From: Candidatus Latescibacterota bacterium
Lineage (GTDB): Bacteria; JAAXHH01; JABIQT01
Assembly: GCA_018667995.1 (NCBI GenBank)
Contig: JABIQT010001138.1
Span: forward strand, 1-5,635
Direction: 5' to 3'
Length of the DNA stretch: 5,635 nt
Shown: piece by piece, positions 1 to 5,274 of the stretch
How positions within the stretch are numbered: the stretch's first letter is position 1
Layout of the letters: each line of letters starts with the position of its first letter
The notes under the pieces: model-generated
The model's database searches: none
What the model was told of the DNA's origin: nothing
Seen by the model: only the letters and a program-made list of their open reading frames with translations
Translations under genes and position numbers: made by a program

Positions 1-251
1 TGCTGATAAATCCTACACCCGCCCTCAAGATCAAGAAAAGCGCACTTGCCGGGAGGATGAGGTCGTTCCGATCGCAGCAGATCCCCGTGCATCTGCCTGA
101 TGTGATCGGCCTCGACTTCAGACACCGTGAGATCGTCTATACAGCAGTCCGAGCACCCTCGGGCGCAGTGAAGACGACCGGCCTGGAGCCGGTGCAGTGC
201 CTGCGCCTCCAGGTCCACATCATCGTGCAGCACCACTAGTTTCTCAAACAC
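1..251 (-). CDS. YkgJ-type cysteine-cluster protein, N-terminal part (cut by window edge)
   Basis: Partial gene: 83 codons are visible before the left edge cuts it. The translation has a C-x3-C-x2-CC cluster (Cys29, 33, 36, 37) followed by an acidic helix (SEVEADHI), then Cys70 in a KCAFLD context and Cys79 in GGCRIYQ. This layout is the signature of the YkgJ/CxxCxxCC family, thought to bind zinc or an Fe-S cluster; its biochemical role is poorly defined. The family usually continues with an RP..CR segment, which would lie beyond the edge. I place the start at the GTG at 251-249 because AAGGA (265-261) sits 9 bases upstream. Another in-frame GTG at 257 would be only 3 bases from it. An in-frame stop, the TGA of the preceding propeller gene, lies 21 bases upstream, so the two are probably co-transcribed. 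The family call is firm; any function is not. Confidence 0.85.
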   Translation of the reverse strand, partial: MFEKLVVLHDDVDLEAQALHRLQAGRLHCARGCSDCCIDDLTVSEVEADHIRQMHGDLLRSERPHPPGKCAFLDLEGGCRIYQ

Positions 252-260
252 GACCACACA

Positions 261-265
261 TCCTT
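261..265 (-). promoter_or_regulatory. ribosome binding site of the cysteine-cluster gene
   Basis: AAGGA on the minus strand, 9 bases before the GTG at 251. It decides between two closely spaced in-frame GTG codons (257 and 251) in favour of 251, because the other would be only 3 bases away. Confidence 0.5.
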
Positions 266-272
266 GCGTTGA

Positions 273-1193
273 TCAGGGCATTCCGTGTGCGAGGTATATC
301 GCTGTCTTCTCCTCATGCGAGGAGTAGTAACTGATCCAGAGTTGATCTTCGTGCCATACCATCCCTGCATAGCTGCTATCACCGCCCGAGGGAAGGCGCT
401 GCGTCTCAGAGATCGTCCCACTATCTACATCTATCTCGCAGATAGAGGTCCAGGCTGGTCCCCAATTTTCCTCATCCCCGTACATTCGAACGGTGGCTAT
501 GAATCTACCGTCGGGTATCCGGATCAGATCAGGCCCTCCAATTCGGACACCCAGATCCTTCCAGGACCAGCTCACATATGGTGGTTCAGACGATCCAATG
601 AGGCCCGTGCAGGGAGCGTCACCGTAGACATCCCGCCGCAACAAACAGAGACAACGCCCATCCTCGAGAAAAACCAGAGCCGACTCATTGGTATAGCCTT
701 CCTCCAGCAGCGTTGGAACGAGGACGTCGAACGATTTGCCATCTTTGCTACTGTAGAGTCTGGTGCTGCGCGTATCACCGGTGCCATAACCGATACCGTA
801 AGCAGTATCGCCCCTCCAATTCACTCGCCAGAGCCAATAGTCAGGATCCCCCACATCTACCCCGGCGCTCCAGTCTCTTCCGTCCTTCGAGAACCAGGTC
901 CGCGATTGGTGCCTGTAAGGTGCGGGCTGGTGAAGTGCTGCAGCGCCACAGAGCATGAGTTCATTGTATGGAGTCACGGAAAGCTTCGCGTCACGCAGAT
1001 CGGCTGTATCGCAGGTAATTAGCGCGGCACTGGTCCATGACGCTCCGTCTTGGGATGTAATGACGCGGAGGGCACCATCATTGGAAACATGGCTCTCTCC
1101 CTCACGGAATATGCAGAACCAGCTATCCTGAAACCGTACAAGATCAGTAAAGGCATTGTGCACGCCAGCATCCCAAATTCTCTGCACCTCCAT
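273..1193 (-). CDS. sialidase-like (BNR/Asp-box) six-bladed beta-propeller protein, putative glycoside hydrolase
   Basis: 306 aa, complete. Asp-box-like turns of the S-x-D-G-x-x-W/F type occur at about 47-53, 102-108 and 149-155, marking propeller blades. Sialidase-type active-site residues can be placed in order: Arg30 (FREGE), an Asp within 62-68 (DTADLRD), Glu170 (TNESAL), Arg186 (LLRRD), Arg236 (TVRMY), Tyr275 (SSYAG) and Glu294 (SSHEE). The Glu-to-Arg spacing of 16 is close to that of GH33 enzymes. These enzymes cleave terminal sialic acid using a Tyr nucleophile and an Arg triad that holds the carboxylate. No signal peptide or membrane segment is visible, so the protein is probably cytoplasmic, and it is shorter than most secreted sialidases. 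The start is the ATG at 1193 with GGGGAGG (1205-1199) 5 bases upstream. The fold is well supported; activity on sialic acid is inference, and other carboxylated sugars or a non-catalytic role are possible. Confidence 0.85.
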   Translation of the reverse strand: MEVQRIWDAGVHNAFTDLVRFQDSWFCIFREGESHVSNDGALRVITSQDGASWTSAALITCDTADLRDAKLSVTPYNELMLCGAAALHQPAPYRHQSRTWFSKDGRDWSAGVDVGDPDYWLWRVNWRGDTAYGIGYGTGDTRSTRLYSSKDGKSFDVLVPTLLEEGYTNESALVFLEDGRCLCLLRRDVYGDAPCTGLIGSSEPPYVSWSWKDLGVRIGGPDLIRIPDGRFIATVRMYGDEENWGPAWTSICEIDVDSGTISETQRLPSGGDSSYAGMVWHEDQLWISYYSSHEEKTAIYLAHGMP

Positions 1194-1616
1194 TATAACC
1201 TCCCCGTCTCCTATTGGTGTATTAACATCAGTCTCAATAGCATTCTATGCCCGCGCCATAATTTCAATCAGTATGTCTGATGCACCCTATATGCGGGCAG
1301 TGTTCGTCCTGGTCACAATAGATTGTGATTTGAGCCAGCGTCGTCTCTTTACGAGAGAATCTGGACAAAACCGCTCTTCTCACTGTGCGAGGAAATTCGG
1401 CTGCGACGGCGCTTGACTCTGTCCCGGCGGTGGGCTCGACAATGGAGACTAGAATCCGTGTCTGGTACAAAGTCGTACTCCGAATTTTCCGTCGCCAAAG
1501 CAACTCGGCCCACATCCCGGATCACCATATGCCTGATCAGATTTGAGTATGTTATTTAGGCACAATCTGTCCCGAATATGGGGTGATGTCAAAGGAATTC
1601 TCGCTGGTATACAACG
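1194..1616. other. 423-base intergenic region between dehydrogenase and propeller genes
   Basis: No recognisable gene lies here. The minus strand has a frame open from 1515 to 1264 (83 codons) without a good ribosome site or a recognisable motif. The region holds a perfect 7+2+7 dyad (1313-1328) and a looser GATCA-N9-TGATC dyad (1520-1538). It also has a TTGACA at 1592-1587 with only a poor -10 (CAGATT, 17-base spacer), and a TAGAAT at 1247-1242 preceded by TTGAAA (1267-1262) with a too-short 14-base spacer. The propeller ribosome site lies at its end. It probably contains the promoter and operator of the propeller/cysteine-cluster genes, possibly with decayed coding sequence. Confidence 0.5.
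1313..1328. promoter_or_regulatory. perfect inverted repeat, candidate operator
   Basis: TCACAATAGATTGTGA: two 7-base arms around a 2-base centre, with no mismatch. It starts 120 bases upstream of the propeller start codon in a non-coding stretch. The size and symmetry suit a dimeric transcription factor. It has no U-rich tail on either strand, so a terminator is unlikely. The half sites TCACA/TGTGA are in reverse order compared with CRP-type sites, so I name no regulator. Confidence 0.4.
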
Positions 1617-2594
1617 CTATATCGGCTCGAAAAATACATCCTGCAATGAACCGGAATCAGCCGAGGTTTTTATGGCCTCGTACAGGACCATCGTTTTGTA
1701 ACTCTCCCTGATATCCGACCGCATAGACCGATTTTCCACGATGGCAGAAATGAAATCCTGTAGTTCTGCCAAATGCCCAGTGTCGTGACCGCTATCACCG
1801 GCACTGGTGAATGTAGGTGGCTCGCGCCACTCGATGGCCCGACTATGCTCCGATATGCGCCACGAGGAGGAATTGTGGACGGTCATAAAATGACCACCAC
1901 GGACTGAGAGTTCAACTTCCTCCGTAGGTATCTGAAATGACCTGGCATCGTTGAGGTTCAATGTACCCACGGCACCATTTTGAAACCGGAGACTGACGGC
2001 ATAGGCATGGTGGTCTTGAGTGAATGTGAACACCTGGACCACATCTCCAAACAGATATTGAACCAGATCGATAATATGAATACAAAAGTCCAGTAGGAAC
2101 TCAGAGCGAGGGGTCTCATTGGAATAGCGCGCGGAACAATAGTCCATGCCCACGGAACAGAGGTCTTCAGAAGGGAAGGAATCGAGCCACTCTTTCGCCC
2201 GTACATAGGCCGTCGCATAGCGTTTCTTGAATCCAGTTGCGCACAGCACGCCCGTTTCCGCCGAAACGCGCGCTACCTCGTAAGCGGCTGCCGCAGAGGG
2301 TGCCGGAGGTTTCTCCGTATAAACCGGAATACCCCGGCGCATGATCACCGGGGCAAGCGTAGCGTGTGCATCAGGACCGATGCACAGGATTACTCCGTCA
2401 GGGTGTACACTCTCAAGCATCAGTTCCATATCCGAATAGACATCACCTCCGAACCGTCTGGCGTTGCGTTTCGCTTTCTCCTGATCAAGATCGCAGACAC
2501 CGACCAACTGGGCTCCGGAAGCACCGATCCCCGGATATATCCTTTTGGTAGAGAGGCTGCCGGCGCCTACTATACAAATTCTTGGATCACTCAT
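1617..2594 (-). CDS. Gfo/Idh/MocA family NAD(P)-dependent sugar dehydrogenase
   Basis: 325 aa, complete, close to the usual family length. The N-terminal Rossmann domain begins RICIVGAGSLSTKR (5-18). Asp35 in VCDLD at the end of the second strand suggests NAD rather than NADP. The dinucleotide domain ends with the family's TEKP motif (93-96, catalytic Lys95). The C-terminal domain has GFKKRY (121-126) and DFCIHIID (169-176), giving the conserved D-x3-H (Asp169, His173). Near the end, GHLAELQDFISAI matches the family's closing helix. Members oxidise or epimerise hydroxyls of sugars, inositols and related compounds in the cytoplasm; the substrate here is unknown. The ATG at 2594 overlaps the TGA of the upstream isomerase gene (ATGA), and GGGAGAG (2607-2601) sits 6 bases before it, so the two are translationally coupled. 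No terminator is visible after the stop. Confidence 0.93.
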   Translation of the reverse strand: MSDPRICIVGAGSLSTKRIYPGIGASGAQLVGVCDLDQEKAKRNARRFGGDVYSDMELMLESVHPDGVILCIGPDAHATLAPVIMRRGIPVYTEKPPAPSAAAAYEVARVSAETGVLCATGFKKRYATAYVRAKEWLDSFPSEDLCSVGMDYCSARYSNETPRSEFLLDFCIHIIDLVQYLFGDVVQVFTFTQDHHAYAVSLRFQNGAVGTLNLNDARSFQIPTEEVELSVRGGHFMTVHNSSSWRISEHSRAIEWREPPTFTSAGDSGHDTGHLAELQDFISAIVENRSMRSDIRESYKTMVLYEAIKTSADSGSLQDVFFEPI

Positions 2595-3409
2595 TCCAAA
2601 CTCTCCCTGTGTTTGTTGAGATATTCCAGCGCATCGCTCAGGTAGCGTATCGTATTTTCAGGATCCGCCACTTCCATCTCTACTACAAAACGGCCACCAT
2701 ATCCGGCTGATTTCATGTGACCAAGTAATCCAGGAAGATCGATTTCCCCAAGACCAAATGGTACGGATTGTGGGCCAATCTGGTCCTTGATATGGACCAG
2801 GTGAACGCTTTCCCCGAGTAAATCGAGCCCTTCCGACCAGGATACACCAACAGTATGAAAGTGGCCCACCTCCAGGAGGGTCTTCATTCTGTAGTCGGCA
2901 ATACCGTCGATTACCTCTCTGAAATCTGAGAGGGTGCTCAGGACGGTACCGGCATGATTCTGGAGCACCGGCGTGACCGGAAGATCGGCTATGCCATCGA
3001 GAAAGGCTCGTGCCCCTTTTATGTACAACGACCGGGTGTCAGCTTTGTAGAGCACGATCTCCACACCCAGTCGATCCGCAAACCTGGCTGCAGCTATGGC
3101 CCGAGGGACCGAAGTCTCCAAATCATCATTCAGAGCGGGCAAGTGCATAGATGTAAGTGCCATCCCGTACGACGCAGCGCTCGATCTGTAGAGATGCGGA
3201 TCTGCCTGTAGATCCACACACGATTTTGTCCAGCTGGTAAATACCTCGAAGCCCTTGTATCCGAGTTTGGAATAGGCACTGAGAGCACCTTCCCAACCCA
3301 ATAGCGGATTGCTGCAGGGACTCACTACAATCCTATCCATCCAAGGTTGCGCTTTCACAGTCTTTTTCACCAATTGGCCCCAGAGTTTGTGTTTTGCGAA
3401 ATCGATCAT
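2591..3409 (-). CDS. sugar phosphate isomerase/epimerase-like TIM-barrel protein (AP endonuclease 2 superfamily)
   Basis: 272 aa with the start used here. It is a xylose-isomerase-like TIM barrel: first strand RIVVSPCSNPL (27-37), FEVFTSW (54-60), SMHLPA (87-92), QNHAGT (150-155), EVGHFHTVG (180-188), VHIKDQ (205-210), GEIDLPGLL (221-229) and VVEME (242-246). Relatives isomerise or epimerise sugars and inositol intermediates with a divalent metal held by Glu, Asp, His and Glu. Here the matching positions read Gln150, Glu180, His206 and Glu244. The start is uncertain. The ATG at 3409 has GAGGTG 9 bases upstream. The ATG at 3340 (249 aa) fits the usual family N-terminus but has no clear ribosome site. 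The frame is open back to 3478, but that start would lie in the tail of the pyrF terminator. It overlaps the dehydrogenase gene by ATGA and is likely its functional partner. The substrate cannot be told. Confidence 0.85.
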   Translation of the reverse strand: MIDFAKHKLWGQLVKKTVKAQPWMDRIVVSPCSNPLLGWEGALSAYSKLGYKGFEVFTSWTKSCVDLQADPHLYRSSAASYGMALTSMHLPALNDDLETSVPRAIAAARFADRLGVEIVLYKADTRSLYIKGARAFLDGIADLPVTPVLQNHAGTVLSTLSDFREVIDGIADYRMKTLLEVGHFHTVGVSWSEGLDLLGESVHLVHIKDQIGPQSVPFGLGEIDLPGLLGHMKSAGYGGRFVVEMEVADPENTIRYLSDALEYLNKHRESLE

Positions 3410-3427
3410 GTCGAGAAGCACCTCGAC
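3410..3427 (-). promoter_or_regulatory. hairpin covering the ribosome site of the isomerase gene
   Basis: On the minus strand GTCGAG-GTGCTT-CTCGAC is a perfect 6-base stem with a 6-base loop, ending directly before the ATG at 3409. The only Shine-Dalgarno-like sequence, GAGGTG, lies in its stem and loop. If 3409 is the real start, folding would limit initiation. If translation starts at 3340 or upstream, the repeat may be chance. Confidence 0.3.
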
Positions 3428-3479
3428 GAGATCTGCTGCGACAGACTCAACTGTTTGCACTATCCAGCACCAACACAAA

Positions 3480-3501
3480 CGCCCCCCTTTTCAGGAGGGC
3501 G
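3480..3501 (-). terminator. rho-independent terminator after pyrF
   Basis: On the minus strand CGCCCTCC-TGAAAA-GGGGGGCG forms an 8-pair stem (one T-G wobble) with a 6-base loop, followed by TTTGTGTT. It begins 31 bases after the pyrF stop. The T tract is short and interrupted, so termination may be partial. The other strand has no T tract after the stem, which fixes the direction. It separates the pyrimidine genes from the sugar genes. Confidence 0.7.
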
Positions 3502-3532
3502 CAAAGACGTGCCGATCATCTTTTAGTGTCAT

Positions 3533-4342
3533 CTAACGTAGAGCATTGATCTGATTCCGAAGCTCTTCCGCAGCCTGGCGGGCAGCCTCGGCATAGTCAG
3601 GACCGGACGAGGCATACAGAATACTCCTCGATGAGTTCACAAGGATTCCGCCGCCGTTGCTATTGAGCCCATGCTTCACGACCATGTTCAAGTCACCTCC
3701 CTGTGCGCCGATTCCTGGAATCAGAAGGGGCATGTCTCCAACCGCCGATCTCACGTCACCCAGGGCACTGCCGTTCGTGGCGCCTACGACCAAACCCACG
3801 TTCCCACCGGAATTCCACCTATTGGCTGTCTGTGCCACTCTTAGGAAGAGCGGCTCCCCCTCGTTTTTGAGATGCTGAAATTCATGGGCGCTTGGATTGG
3901 AGGTCAGGCAAAGTACAAACACGCCCTTGTCTTCGTAGTCAACAAATGGCTGAACCGCATCGGTGCCTTGATAGGGATTTACAGTAACGGCATCAAATCT
4001 GTAGTACTCAAATAAAGACTTAGCATACATCCGCGCGGTGTTGTCTATGTCGCCCCGTTTCGCATCTCCAATGACGACAATGTCATCTGGGATAGCGTGC
4101 ATAGTGGCTTCAAGAGCTTCCAGACCTCTTGGTCCCTGGACTTCATAAAAGGCCATGTTCAATTTGTAGGCGCACGTAAGATCAGACGTTTGCTCAATTA
4201 TGGCTCTGTTAAAGGTAATGATATCATGCTCTGTCCCTTTGATGCCCTCTGGAAATCGCTCCGGATCAGGATCCAATCCGATGCATACGAGGCTATTGTT
4301 CTTCTTTGCGATATGGGACAGCTTATCTATGAATGTTGACAT
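3533..4342 (-). CDS. pyrF: orotidine 5'-phosphate decarboxylase (long, type 2)
   Basis: 269 aa, complete. It catalyses the last step of UMP synthesis, decarboxylation of OMP, in the cytoplasm. The TIM-barrel landmarks are present: GLDPD (22-26), AYKLN (59-62, Lys60), the catalytic DAKRGDI tetrad region (Asp93, Lys95, Asp98), NPYQG (122-126), VGATN (186-190), PGIGAQGGD (209-217) and NSSRSI (236-241, with the phosphate-binding Arg239). The DAKRGDI motif and a length near 270 identify the longer subfamily rather than the roughly 230-residue E. coli/Bacillus type. The start is the ATG at 4342 with AAGAGG (4355-4350) 7 bases before it. The start overlaps the pyrD end by 16 bases in another frame, indicating coupled translation. 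It is the last gene before the hairpin at 3480-3501. Confidence 0.97.
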   Translation of the reverse strand: MSTFIDKLSHIAKKNNSLVCIGLDPDPERFPEGIKGTEHDIITFNRAIIEQTSDLTCAYKLNMAFYEVQGPRGLEALEATMHAIPDDIVVIGDAKRGDIDNTARMYAKSLFEYYRFDAVTVNPYQGTDAVQPFVDYEDKGVFVLCLTSNPSAHEFQHLKNEGEPLFLRVAQTANRWNSGGNVGLVVGATNGSALGDVRSAVGDMPLLIPGIGAQGGDLNMVVKHGLNSNGGGILVNSSRSILYASSGPDYAEAARQAAEELRNQINALR

Positions 4343-5274
4343 GGAATCGCCTCTTGAGATGGTAACTGAATGCTTCCTACTATGTCACGAACTGTTCGAA
4401 TATCGCGTTGAGAGCACCATGTGGTAAGAGCGTCTACGATGTCCGTACCGGTTTTCGGAGACACGAAATTGGATGTCCCGACTTGCACGGCACTGGCGCC
4501 CGCTATCAAGAACTCAAGCGCGTCGTTTACATCCGCGATGCCACCGATTCCGATGACTGGGATACGGACGCGTCCGGCTATCCGCCACACAGCGCCTACA
4601 GCTACCGGCTTGATTGCCGGACCTGACAGGCCGCCCATTGTGGCACCGAGTTTCGGCCGTCTGGTCTCCGGATCAATAGCCATTGCGCGAATAGTATTGA
4701 TGGCAGAGATGGCATCAGCGCCTGCATCCTCAACGGCCGCAGCTATTTCTGTGATGTCCGTGACATTGGGTGTTAACTTCGCGATTAGAGGACGATCCGT
4801 TAGTTTTCGCAGCCGGGAAATGAGAGCCGCGGCCTGTCCAGGGTCAGTGCTGAAATCCATGCCTCCTGAAACATTCGGACAGGACATATTGATCTCAAAC
4901 GCATCAATGCCAGGGCAGTCAGCTAGCCGCTCAGTCACATGGACGAATTCATCCGCAGGCCCGCCTCCCACATTGACGACCAGAGCAGAATCGATTGTCT
5001 GCAGATATGGAAGTTTCTCTTCGATAAAAGCGGCGACACCTACATTCTGTAGTCCGATAGAATTCAGCATCCCCGAGGCGGTCTCAGCAGCTCTTGGAGG
5101 TGGATTCCCCGGCCATGGTTCCGGCGTCAACGTCTTGGTAACGATGCCACCGAGATGCGCAATATCGACGAAACGCCCGTACTCCGAGCCGTAGCCAAAA
5201 GTCCCGGAGGCCACGAGAATGGGATTCTTCAAATGCAGCGTGCCGATGTTTACTCTCAGGTCCGGGACGTTCAC
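4327..5274 (-). CDS. pyrD: dihydroorotate dehydrogenase B, catalytic subunit (class 1B)
   Basis: 315 aa, complete. This FMN-binding TIM barrel oxidises dihydroorotate to orotate and passes electrons through PyrK to NAD+. It shows ASGTFGYG (22-29), TKTLTPEPWPGNPPPR (46-61), NSIGLQNVG (71-79), NMSCPNVSGG (129-138), AKLTPN (165-170), AINT (191-194), GGLSGPAIKP (214-223), the phosphate-binding GIGGI (242-246) and VQVGT (263-267). Cys132 in SCPNV is the catalytic base typical of class 1; class 2 enzymes have Ser. The pyrK neighbour makes it the B type. The start is GTG at 5274, overlapping the pyrK TGA as GTGA, with a strong AGGAGGT 9 bases upstream inside the end of pyrK. The C-terminal residues overlap pyrF. 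The family call is secure. Confidence 0.97.
   Translation of the reverse strand: MNVPDLRVNIGTLHLKNPILVASGTFGYGSEYGRFVDIAHLGGIVTKTLTPEPWPGNPPPRAAETASGMLNSIGLQNVGVAAFIEEKLPYLQTIDSALVVNVGGGPADEFVHVTERLADCPGIDAFEINMSCPNVSGGMDFSTDPGQAAALISRLRKLTDRPLIAKLTPNVTDITEIAAAVEDAGADAISAINTIRAMAIDPETRRPKLGATMGGLSGPAIKPVAVGAVWRIAGRVRIPVIGIGGIADVNDALEFLIAGASAVQVGTSNFVSPKTGTDIVDALTTWCSQRDIRTVRDIVGSIQLPSQEAIPCQHS

Noticed and set aside
57-239. Plus-strand open frame of 60 codons at the left edge
   Set aside because: It is the reverse of the cysteine-cluster gene, whose minus-strand translation has a clear family signature.
285-1022. Long open frame on the plus strand (245 codons)
   Set aside because: It lies antisense within the propeller gene, has no ribosome site or recognisable motif, and the minus-strand protein is clearly conserved in type.
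1242-1267. TTGAAA and TAGAAT as a promoter for the propeller gene
   Set aside because: The boxes are good singly but the spacer is only 14 bases, too short for a standard sigma-70 promoter.
1264-1515. Minus-strand open frame of 83 codons in the intergenic region
   Set aside because: There is no convincing ribosome site and no recognisable domain; the basic and irregular composition does not look like a maintained protein. It is kept only as part of the unexplained gap.
1564-1592. TTGACA (1592-1587) with CAGATT (1569-1564) as a promoter
   Set aside because: The -35 is perfect and the spacer is 17, but the -10 matches only 3 of 6 bases, so it was not listed as a feature.
4421-5194. Long open frame on the plus strand (257 codons)
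   Set aside because: It lies antisense within pyrD, is low-complexity in Ala/Ser/Pro and shows no motif; it is a by-product of pyrD codon use.
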